Below, piece by piece: positions 23,123 to 33,485 of a stretch of 64,000 nt of DNA. A program made the position numbers and the translations under genes. Below the pieces are notes generated by a model. It had not been told where the DNA came from. It worked only from the letters and a program-made list of their open reading frames with translations, and made no database searches. Each line of letters begins with the position of its first letter. Position 1 is the first letter of the stretch. Source of the stretch: Acestrorhynchus altus (taxonomy: Eukaryota; Chordata; Actinopteri; Characiformes; Acestrorhynchidae); contig CM067508.1 of NCBI GenBank assembly GCA_034509495.1, positions 18,474,421 through 18,538,420 of the forward strand, given 5' to 3'.

Positions 23123-23160
<38 letters not shown>
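23013..23160. repeat. (CT)n and (CA)n microsatellites
   Basis: A 50-base (CT)n block, then about 65 unique bases, then a 34-base (CA)n block. Confidence 0.95.
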
Positions 23161-23162
<2 letters not shown>

Positions 23163-23218
23163 AAACAAACGGACAATTCCAGGGCCTGTATAATAGAAAG
23201 GCTAAAGCTGTAGCCACA

Positions 23219-23383
23219 TCTTAGAACATTTTAGCTCTATCTATTCATCTTACAGAATTTTAGCTTCACAAATTTATCTTACAGCAGTTTAGCTCCACCC
23301 ATTCATCTTACAGCAGTTTAGCCCCACCCATTCATCTTACAGCAGTTTAGCTCCACCCATTCATATTACAGCAGTTTAGCCCT
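23219..23383. repeat. 29-bp minisatellite
   Basis: Units such as ttacagcagtttagctccac plus ccattcatc repeat at exactly 29 bp (23281, 23310, 23339, 23368), with two more diverged units to the left. Confidence 0.85.
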
Positions 23384-24018
23384 GGGTTTCAATTTTCCCT
23401 GTACTCCATTTTCTGTCTTCCCTGCCGCTCCTCTGTGCACCCTAAAGGCATTATAAACCTCTGTTCCACCAGATCCTTGTCTGTATGTCCTATTGATCAC
23501 TGCCATCTGCCCCTGTGTGCAAATCAAAGCTGACCTCCCTGTAGTAGCAGCTCCAGCTGCCATGATGTCCAGTTTATCAGTCCAGTCCAGTCCAGTCTAT
23601 TCCTGCTTCACTTCTACCACCTTCAAGGCCAACATTACAACTAGTGTACTGTTGAGTCTTCCTGCATTCCTGTCTGTGGTTCTTTTTCACACTCTTACGG
23701 AAGCTCTTCTTTTGATTCTTGCTTTTTTTTTTTCATGGTCTTGATGTTCTCATTTTTGCATTATGGTTCCTCGGGACAAGTGATTAATGACAGATTTCAG
23801 GCTGAGCTGTTAATCTCACTATAAAACATGGTTCATAATTAACAGCATAGTGACCTTCATTGTTGTCAGAGTATTTAAATGATCTGAATAAACCAGGTTA
23901 AACTGTATCAGCTGAAGTTCTTTGTTCACAAAGCAGCCAGCAATGAACTCTAAAGTCAACATGCGCCATTTAGTGGAGAAGCTCAGCCAATACAAGAAAA
24001 CCTATGTATTAATTGTTA

Positions 24019-24033
24019 CCACCAGGGGGCAGC
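24019..24033 (+). promoter_or_regulatory. CTCF-type motif
   Basis: CCACCAGGGGGCAGC matches the vertebrate CTCF core consensus at every strong position. Binding is not shown by sequence alone. Confidence 0.5.
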
Positions 24034-24189
24034 ATTAACACACAGGAAAATATCTTCCCCAGAAGAGCAGATCTGATTTCTGCTGAGTGTAAAAACAGTT
24101 ACCTTTATACTACTGTACTATTATTATTCCTGTATTTACTTCAATAAGATTTGTTATGTAAACGTACATATGTATATATTGGTAAGCCA

Positions 24190-24745
24190 GTTGGCTAAAT
24201 ACAGTGTGCTAATACAGTGTATAGTATAGTGTGCAGTACAGTGTGCAGTATAGTGTGTAGTTAACACACAGTGTGTAAAGTACAGTGTGTAGTGTGTAGT
24301 ATAGTGTGTAGTTAACACTCTGTGTGTACAGTACAGTTTGTAGTATAGTGTGTAATACAGTGTGCAGTATAGTGTGTAAACAGTGTGTATAGTTTAGTGT
24401 GTAGTATAGTATCTAGCTTACACACAGTGTGTATAGTACAGTGTGTAGTATAGTATCTAGTTAACACACAGCATGTATAGTACAGTGTGTAGTTAACACA
24501 GCGCGTATAATACAGTATGTAGTATAGTGTGCAGTACAGTGTGCAGTATAGTGTGTAAACACACAGTGTGTATAGTTCAGTGTGTTGTATAGTATCTACT
24601 ATCTGTACTATAGTTAACGCACAGCGTGTATAGTACAGTGTGTAGTATAGTGTGTACTTAACACATAGTATATATAGTACAGTGTGTTGTACAGTGTGTA
24701 GTACAGTGTGTAGTTAACAGTGTGTGTAGTACAGTGTGTGTTAGT
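24190..24745. repeat. GT-rich minisatellite (gtgtgtagtatagtgtgcag)
   Basis: About 550 bp built from variants of gtgtgtagtatagtgtg, gcagtacagtgtg and gttaacacacagtgtg. Strongly asymmetric strand composition. Confidence 0.75.
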
Positions 24746-24822
24746 GTTGCTGAAGGTTATACTATCTCTTTCTGTTTACAAGTCACCTGAGTTCATCCAA
24801 GTGGGGTCACCTTTATGTGACT

Positions 24823-24826
<4 letters not shown>

Positions 24827-24910
<84 letters not shown>
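24827..24910. repeat. (TG)n microsatellite, 84 bp
   Basis: The longest uninterrupted dinucleotide array in the window, next to the GT-rich minisatellite at 24190-24745. Confidence 0.97.
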
Positions 24911-24912
<2 letters not shown>

Positions 24913-25244
24913 ACACCTCTGGCTGGAAACAAACTCAAGCCTCTCAAGTTTCTCTGAGGGTTCGATCCGAGTGCTGTATCAGGTTGCTTGGAGGGTGTGG
25001 GGGGTGTTCTTGGATTCTGAGATCATAATCACACTTCCTCACTTAAATCAGCCCATACTGAATAAAAGATTCAGTCTCACAGCCTGCAGCACTCTCCAGT
25101 AGCAGTGCCAGACCCTCTACACTGGGGGTGAGCAAGGTCAAATGATGTCATACCATGGCAGTCAGCAGATGTAGACACTAATGGGAGTGTTTTGGATAGA
25201 AGAAACCAAACACTCCAAGTTTCTCATTAGGCTTCTTTTTTGTA

Positions 25245-26000
25245 AATGTCTCTAATCAACAAAGCCTATCAGTTTACAAACTTTACCAATTCACATATTT
25301 TTTCCAATTTACAAAGTTTCAGTTTACCCAGTTACAAAATTTATAAAATTTTACACAGTTTTTCTAATTTACAAAGCTTATCAGTTTACAAACTTTACCC
25401 ATTTATAGATAGTTAGCAACTTACCGAATTTTAGGAATTTGCAAACTTTAACCATTTAAAAAAAATTTAGGATTATACAAAGTTTAGCAATTTACAGAAT
25501 GTTTTCCCATTTTGATTGTTATAATTTATCATTCTTATCAGTTTACACACTGAAGGCTGGGTGAGGAAAGTCGTACCAAGACAGTCAGCAAATGTACTCC
25601 AGTGTTTTGAGTAGAAGACACCAAACACTCCAAGTTTCTCATAAGACTTCTTTTTCGGTCTTTATGTTCCACCTAAATCATTTATAAAGTTAACCAATTT
25701 ACAGAAGTTTTCTAATTTACAAAGCTTTTTGTAGATTTTTGGCAATTTTGAGAAGTGTGAAATTTGAGAAATTTACAAAATTACAAAGTTTGCTAGTGTA
25801 CAAAGTTCACCAATTTACAGAATTTTAACAGTTTATAAAGCTTACCAGTTTACTAAGTTTACCCATTTACATATTTTTCTAATTTACAAAGTTAGCCAGT
25901 TTAGAAAGTTGGAAGTTTACTTATTTTCTGAATTTTACCACTTTCAAAAGTTTAACCAATGTACAGAATTTTTTACATTTACAAAATTGCTGTTTATAAA
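25245..26000. repeat. AT-rich degenerate minisatellite (tttaccaatttacaaa)
   Basis: About 750 bp of loosely repeated units of about 20-30 bp such as ttaccaatttacagaatttt and agtttacaaagtttaccagt. Confidence 0.7.
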
Positions 26001-26639
26001 GCATACCACATTTCAGATAATTTTTTTCCAATTATGAAAATGTAAGAAAGAAAACGTTTGCTCAGAGCCAGAGGATGAATGATCATTACAAAAAAAAAAC
26101 ACCTGAATGATCTCAGTCGAATAGTATATATTTACCTAAAAGTCCTGGAGTTTTGCTGCTGATAACATCTTCACCTGTATACCATAAATCTTCTGCTCTC
26201 TTACACTCACCTGCTTGCCCACACACATACATACACATGGTTTGCAGGTGTAGATGCCACAGGTTACAGAAACGAACTTGCATTTCTGCTGCAGGGTGAA
26301 GAACTGTGGGAGACATTCCTCTAAATTAGGTGGAGGCTTTGCACTTACTGATTCTCACAGTAGCCCACATTGACAAAGTGAGAAAAGTTTGTTTGAAATC
26401 TTTGCAAATACTTTAAAAATTATAAACAAATATAATGTACTCAAGTATTCACAGCCTTTGTCATGACACTCAAAAGGTAGCTCAGGTACATCTTGTTTCC
26501 ACTGATCATCCTTCAGATGTTTCAGCTGCATTGATGGTCCTGTCATTCATGTTTGTAGCTGCATCATTCTGGATCTGGAGCATCTGGAGCCTATCTAGAA
26601 TCATTGGTCTAATGGAAGGAATACACCCCTGAAAGAGTA

Positions 26640-26790
26640 AATAAGGCAAACAGCCAATTCACCTGATGTGTATTTCTGGGAGGCAGAAAGAAACCTGGGG
26701 GAAACATGTGCAGGGACAAGGAGAACACACCAGTGACTGTAGCAGGGATTGAATGCACCACCCCAGGCCCATGGAGCTGTGTGAAACTAT
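26640..26790 (-). mobile_element. tRNA-derived SINE, reverse orientation
   Basis: On the plus strand aaacctgggggaaacatg, acaaggagaacacac and gggattgaatgcacc; reversed, these match the left half of the SINE type at 57530-57870. Confidence 0.55.
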
Positions 26791-27276
26791 GTGCATTACG
26801 TACTTACAACACCTATGTGCTGCCATCCTTTAAAGTACCATTCAATAAATAAGTAAAAAAAAAACTATTATACAGGTCTTTGTAGCTGAGTATATTCCTG
26901 TGTTGTGGGGGATGCAATCTCTGAGAACATGAATGTTTTCTGAGAAAAAGATTTGCCATTGCATAATTTCTGGAAAGCACCAGGTGCCCAGCTCTGATAC
27001 CAGTCGATACAGGGTGTGATGTGAGGAGAGAGGGCCAGTTTTGCTCTTTGATTCCAGCTCATGGTAAGCATCATAACCCATGTTAACCAATATTAAAATT
27101 GTAAAGGTAGTGAAACACTTCCTAACATGCACTATGCTAAATATGCTAAATGATGGGGTATAAGCTTCTTTTACTTATGAGTTAATGTGAGATGAGCTTC
27201 AAGTAACAAACCTTTAATGTGTTTTAACTGAGGACAAATAAATACCATGTAGCTTGAGATGCTGATGCACTCAATG

Positions 27277-27278
27277 TA

Positions 27279-27320
<42 letters not shown>
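27277..27320. repeat. (TG)n(GA)n microsatellite
   Basis: A compound dinucleotide array in gene-free DNA. Confidence 0.95.
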
Positions 27321-28309
27321 GGTATGAAGTGACACTCAGCACATCTGCTCTCATTAATATATCATTAATAATTCAGAAACCTTTAAACGGCAGTTTGTCA
27401 CAAAAACTGAGCACAATCCGCCAAACACTGAACAAAACAGTGAGAGGGTCAGTGTACATTCTTTAGAGTTTAATTCTTGAAATCAGTGAGGAATGAGAAA
27501 AATGAGAAAGCAGATTTTTTTTCTTTTGAATACACTCAATAAAGAGTTTTATATCAGAGACCTGGTTTACACCTGGGGACTTCCCAGTATCTGGATTTTA
27601 CCCTGATAAGGTGTGAAACACATGCATTTACACCTGGTAGTGGGACAGAATATGTAAATCCACTTGTTATGCAGCAATCATATGTTGTTTATTCATTTAA
27701 CCAGTTACTGTGCTGTGCTAAAAATGACTGCTGCCTATTTTATATGCCACCATAGATTTTAATAAAATGATTCTTGAACTGAATGGAGAATGTTAGAAAT
27801 TGCTTGTTTCTTTCATTTTCATTGAACTGAAAGAAACCAGAATGGGAATCTCAGTTTTTGTTTTCTAGGTTATTTCTAAAACAAACAGTTAACAGTTAAT
27901 CATTGTGAAATGTAGGTGGTCTTAAAGAACCCTTTGTTCCTCACTAGTCATTCTGAGTCTGATCTCTCCAATTAAAATAACTTCAAGTACCAAAGTCATA
28001 GAACATGAAGTACTTCTACCCACGGGCACATTATCAGTGTGTGTGAAATGAAAGACTTGTACTTTTATTGTGTGTTTTACTATTAAATTTATCAAGGGGA
28101 GAGACTGTATTTTATTTTATAGGAATATAAATTATTTTTTTTATGAAATTAAATAAACATTATTAAATGTACCTCTTATAAATATTGATTACAAGCATGA
28201 GAAAAATATCAGATAAAACAAAATGAGTGAAATAAAATGAAACTCAGATTAAGAAACTGACAGTTTTGTACTGAATTGATTGATTTATGAATTATGAGCA
28301 ATATGGGGG

Positions 28310-28450
28310 TGTCTGTAAAGGCCGCACTGGCATGGTTTTAGTGCATTTGCCTCCCACCACTGGGATAGTGAAAACCAACAGCCAAGGAATTGGAATATAT
28401 GGTCAGATAGTGCTTTGTGTGAAGCTGTGAATGAGTGATTGTGAATGAGC
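28310..28450 (+). mobile_element. Possible tRNA-like SINE fragment
   Basis: ggccgcactggcatggtttt, then agtgcatttgcctcccacca, is reminiscent of the A-box end of fish SINEs. Weak. Confidence 0.25.
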
Positions 28451-29149
28451 ATGTAGAGAAAAATGATGGCTTGAATCCAAGGGTGAAACTTGGGTGAAGG
28501 TGGTACTAAAACCAGTTGTACTGGTTTCTGTGTTTAATTAGGGCTTAAAGGAGAAATCAGTCTGAATAAATACATTTTTTTGGTTTTTCCAAGCTGGTCT
28601 GTTTTACTGTGCTTGAGGGTGTTAGAATTTGTATCCAGGATATGGATGCCAGATAGCATGGGGATTGAAAGAAGGGATTGCAGGAGGTGGTTGAAGTAGT
28701 ACTCTGAACATTAGAGAAATCTTAAAAAGGCTAAAAGTGACTTGGTGGTGGCTGATATAAGGGAATAGGAAACTGCAGATGTTTGTGGAAGTACTTGATG
28801 GCTGCAAGATAAATCTTGAGTGTGGGAGAAGGAATGGAGAACAATACTGACTGGGTCATTTTCTCTTTAACAGAGTGGTGCATAGAATCAATTCAGCTCC
28901 AAATGGAATTTCTATCAGGGAACTGAGAAAGTGAAAATACATACTGAAGTTTTTTTTCATATTTTGAACACTGCACATTACTGAATAATCATTAATTTGT
29001 AAACAAAAATGTGTTCAATTTAAAAATTACTTGAGTGTAATTTCTGTTAAATCAGTGGCTAGGTGACCACTGTACTGGTTGTAAATGTAACATCATATAA
29101 TGGCTGCAAAAACATGAACAGAGACAAAGACTTTTCATAAGTACAAAAT

Positions 29150-29155
29150 TTTATT
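29150..29155 (-). terminator. snrpd2: Poly(A) signal AATAAA of snrpd2
   Basis: The minus strand reads AATAAA about 400 bases past the snrpd2 stop codon. It is the first canonical hexamer I noticed downstream. Confidence 0.5.
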
Positions 29156-29550
29156 CTGAAGACAAGTCAGTCAAGGCCTGTCTCCTACAGAAAGAAAAAC
29201 ATTTAATACAAATCCTCCATCTAAAAAAAAAGAAAAAAAAAGAAAAAAAAAAAAGAAAAAATACCCCCCCCCTCCAAAAAACCCCCAAAAACAAATACTC
29301 AATCATGGCTGTATCATTTGTTTTTCCATCAGTCTACAAAGCTCTAACAGACAATTTCAACCCCCATAATCACGGCCCTGTTACAGCACAAGCCTAAACA
29401 GTGCAAACCAGTGTCCGACACCCTGATACCCCGAAACTCCAACACTGAGCTTCTTTAGCACTTTCACCTTTATAATGAATTGATGTGTTCATGATGGGCC
29501 GGTTTTGCAGCTTGCCTGCACTGGACTCGCGCTGTAAGGGTTGGGACAGT

Positions 29551-31014
29551 CTATTTGCCAGTAATGAGAGGGTTCCTCAGAACAACAATGACAGAGTCTC
29601 CTCTCAGGAACATCTTTGAGATGTAACGATCCTTATTGACTGGTTTGGACTTCTTCTTGCCCTTACCACTCTTGGGCACCTCTGTCCACATCTCCTTCAC
29701 GTTCTCTAGGACCATGTTACAGTGCCTGAAGCCAAAAAACACACAGTGAGGGACTGTAATCCACAGACATCAACAGAAGTGTCTACTAGCCTGGGGTTCC
29801 ATGTATGCCACAAATTCCACATTTTTTGCTAAATTCTTAACCTAATCAAACAGATAAACAAACTCAGAGTGGGTTTGAAGTGAAACACTAGAAACTTGTC
29901 CAGTCAGAACTGTTGACAAGGTTGGCTGGTACAATGGTAGGTTTGGATAGTAGGTACAAAGGCTGTATTTGTGTTGTAATTATGTACAAGTAACACAAAG
30001 GTAGCATTACATTACATTACATTACATGTCCCCTTGGTGATATCAGCCCTCATACTCATGAGTATATGTTATTAGTTCTTAATCAGTCTGATTAAACCAT
30101 ACAGAGTATCTTCTATACAATCTAAAAAAAACCATTTGCATCCAAATAAAGTGGTCAAGTGAAAATATCACATTTATTTGGAGATGTTCTCATTGATGTT
30201 TATTTTGTGGGCCTTAGGTACAGTAACAGCATGTGATACTACCTCCCCCATGTATGCAAGATGTACTTTAGTCTCGCAAGCTCTGTGTTTCACTGATCTA
30301 CTTCAAAACAGCGCTATGATATCTATAATATCGTACCTATCAAACGCCTTCACTCTGCCCAGCAGTTTCTTGTTGTTGCGGCAGTTGATCAGGACCTGTG
30401 TGTTGTTCTTGACAGACTGTGTGAGAACTGACAGTGGCCCAGTGTTGAACTCTTCTTCCTCTCGCTTCTGAAGCTCCTCCGGAGTCATCTCAGACTTTGG
30501 CTTGTTAAGAAGACTCCTGAAGAAACAAACATGAAGGCTTAGATGTTATAATGTTATTAGTATTTATTATCTGAGGATCTGTTTGTGTGTAAATGTACAA
30601 TAAATACATATTCCATGAAGGTGCCTCCAGTCATACTAGAACAGTGTATAAGGAGTCTGTGCGACCAATTAGAATTAGTTTCAGTGCAAACAAATTGTGA
30701 AAACAATGAGAATAATCGATCTAAAACTCTCAAATTAGAATCCAGCTGAAGAGATGACCAGTTCTCTACCTTTATAAAAAGTCAGGGAGATACTGACGAC
30801 GGAGAACGTTTACTCATTTATCGTTATCTATTAATTTAATATTATGAATATTGACTTTAAAATCCTTCAGTCTCACATAAATGAGGCTGATTGTTCATTC
30901 AGGATAAGCTCGTTAGCAGATTGTTAACGTATTTTCTGTTGTTTTGTGTTTCAATGTTGATTTTAACTCTGCACCTCTTAAAACCAGCAGCACTGAATAT
31001 CCATATACTCACAT
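29551..31014 (-). CDS. snrpd2: snrpd2, spliceosomal Sm protein D2
   Basis: SmD2 is one of seven Sm proteins forming the ring around the Sm site of U1, U2, U4 and U5 snRNAs; it is assembled in the cytoplasm and acts in the nucleus. Coding exons: 31013-31014 (AT only), 30337-30516, 29551-29725; 118 aa, the same length as human. Exon 2 starts SLLNKPKSEMTPEEL and contains the Sm1 motif (VLINCRNNKKLLGRVKAFDR). Exon 3 starts HCNMVLENVKEMW and contains RYISKMFLRGDSVIVVLRNP (Sm2), ending PLITGK. The start codon is split: exon 1 ends ATCAT/GTGAGTA and exon 2 begins G-AGT. Near-identity to mammalian SmD2 makes this secure. A poly(A) signal lies at 29150-29155. Confidence 0.97.
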
Positions 31015-31140
31015 GATTCCGGTGTTAACTGTTGATTCAACCCGATTTTGGACTGATTTCTTCGATTCACACTCGCTGCCGCTCACGTTTACAGAACGCT
31101 TTATTGATGGCGCCGCTTCCGCCCGCGAGGACTTTTATTA
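31015..31140 (-). promoter_or_regulatory. snrpd2: snrpd2 core promoter / 5' UTR
   Basis: A short GC-rich patch directly upstream of snrpd2 exon 1. It holds an ETS-type motif (gcttccgcc, 31115-31123) next to a YY1-like gatggcgcc (31106-31114), a pairing typical of TATA-less housekeeping promoters. Transcription probably starts within it. Confidence 0.45.
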
Positions 31141-31149
31141 TTCATAATA

Positions 31150-33159
31150 TTTTAAAAAATAAAAGTCTGGAACTTTATTTACAGTCGATAAATCTTTATT
31201 ATGAACAATCGTGAATTTTACTGGTAAATGCGCAACATTTTCAACACAACATATTCTTGGAAGTTCAAAAAACATAATTGAAGTAATTCAGACATTTGCA
31301 GCCCACCTCTTACAGAACAGCAAGAAACATTCCACATGGTTCTCTTAAGACCTGCGGGAGAGAACGTTTCCTACATTAAACTCTTGAACCCGTGGCCATT
31401 TTTGGTTGTGTGGTTTCGTTGGACGTACTTTTATTATCAAAAAATTATAAAAGTGTCTGTAGGAGACAGTCACACACCAGGGAGTTATTTTCAGGAGATC
31501 CAAGGTTCCTCAATTATGTCTTCATTGGAAATGTGAATAGTAACAGAATTTAGATGGAAAAAAGACAAGAATAAAAGATAGATAACAAAACATTTAAGAC
31601 TGTCAAACATCTCAGACATCCTGTAGGAAACTGATCATCCAGAGTGTTTTTGAGATTTGATAATGATATTTATAATAATACATTCTTTAAAATACTTTCT
31701 TGACCAAATAAAATTTAAAAAGCCCTTAAATGCCATTTATGATGGTTGTTATTTATGTATGAATCAGTATTTCCCCTTCTTTTATTCTGAAATTTGAACA
31801 CTGTAAGCAAAATAGAGCAAACAGACCCTTCTCATTTTTGTCACTGATCAGTCAGTCTGCATGCAGGAGGACATGCATGTACATGTGGATAGAGTAGTAA
31901 ACATACACTGGAAGTCTCCTTTCAGTTGGAAACTAGTTAATTTTAGCTTGATTACTCATAATTCTGATAATTCATCACACAGCATCACCATGGTTAGAGT
32001 AATTCTTGTAATTATGTTTTGTCTGTGGGTTACTCTGATCCTGAAATATTAGGCTTAGAGTCCCTGCAAAGAGTAACCGCCCACAAAGTGCACAGTGTTT
32101 CATTCATTCATGTATAACCTTATTTATTTTGGCATTTCTTATTTTATTTAATTGGTGTGATGACGTTGGGTACTTTAACTGTAGGAATTGAAGTCCACTT
32201 CATGGGTATTGTAGGACGAATAGTCAGAGGCCCCGACAAATGAAGCATGGCGAAGGAAATTTTACTGTAGGCCACTGGTTTATTCAGCAGAATGGATATT
32301 TGCATATATACAAATGCACAGGAAAATAAAAATGAAACAATAAGCCTCCTCCACTAACTCGGTGGATCTGACTGATGACTACAGAGTCACAGTCAGGTCA
32401 CTCCACAGAGATATACAACTGCTCCGTGTCTCTGCTCACTCCCCCTCTACTCCACCTCAGGCAGGCGTTATACAGGTAGCCCCTCCCCCTGGGCTCTACC
32501 AATATCAACACAGGTAACGTTCATAATACAGCATACAATTATTGTCGACACACAATCACATTCAACAATCATCATTCATCATTACCATACATCACAATTG
32601 ATTCATAATGTCATTTTAATCAAACAAGGACTATAGATATTCAACCTACTTCCTTTTCAGCCCTTCACAAGTCCAATCTCCCCTCTCCTACAACCAGAGG
32701 TGGACTCACCCAGGTGAGTAAAATCTCAGACAGGTCACTCTTTTACTCTTTTGCCCCCGGGTGGGTGTGGAAAGTACACAGTTGAGAAGAGGTATGTGTG
32801 TGACCTGGTAACGTGAACTTACATCATTACAGTTGGGTTTTATTTAGTCATTCATTTAGCTGTTTTTATGTGTAATTATTCCTTATTGTGAAGCATTTTA
32901 ACAGTGTTTTATATACAAATGGTGCAATGTTGCAGTATAAGGGTTAAACACATATCTGATTAAACTTAACCCAAGGGGTGTGTGCGCGTGCGTGCGTACG
33001 GTCGCCCATAACATTTAAAACTGACTGCTGTACAAAAACATTGATTTCACATATTAATGAGACTAAGAAAATTTATATTTTTATTTTATGGCAGAGCAAT
33101 AATCAGGCTATAGATAAATCACCACATAGTATTATATACTATACTATCGTTGATGATGA

Positions 33160-33199
<40 letters not shown>

Positions 33200-33320
33200 A
33201 ATAAAAAAGAGTGTACATTTATTGGCATTTTAAGCATATATTTTATTTATTTTGATAAATGTTTACATTTGTGTCATTTCCAGGCTAATAATAATAATAT
33301 AATAATAAAAAACAAGCTCT
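31150..33320. other. Gene-free interval between the FoxG-class gene and snrpd2
   Basis: No exon supported. 32160-32760 is a GC-richer, non-repetitive-looking block with no open frame; it could be part of an old retroelement. An (ATT)n tract lies at 33162-33200. Confidence 0.5.
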
Positions 33321-33329
33321 TCATAAATG

Positions 33330-33335
33330 TTTATT
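33330..33335 (-). terminator. Candidate poly(A) signal AATAAA of the FoxG-class gene
   Basis: The minus strand reads AATAAA about 150 bases past the stop codon at 33486. Another AT-rich candidate lies near 33240. Confidence 0.4.
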
Positions 33336-33485
33336 CTAAATACAAAAGGGGGTGGAGATGCTGTGATAAGTGTTGGCAGAGTAAATGTGTGTGGGGTCAG
33401 TGTGTATCTGATGCAGGCTGTCCATAATGGTCGTGGTTTCCCCAGAAGGTGCAGCATCTTTCCTGGCACTGCAGCTACCTGCACC

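Larger units (their letters stand above)
19911..29130. other. Gene-free interval between snrpd2 and vasp
   Basis: Apart from the repeats listed separately, I see no supported exon. 19920-20600 is AT-rich with (ATT)n and (AAT)n tracts. 20870-20990 has two CCAAT boxes (20878, 20911) and GC-richer DNA, but no gene could be attached to it. Confidence 0.6.

Noticed and set aside
23219..23383. Possible CRISPR-like spaced array
   Set aside because: Repeats are directly adjacent at 29 bp with no spacers, and the genome is eukaryotic; it is a minisatellite.
32160..32760. Possible solo LTR
   Set aside because: No clear terminal TG...CA, target duplication or paired copy was found.
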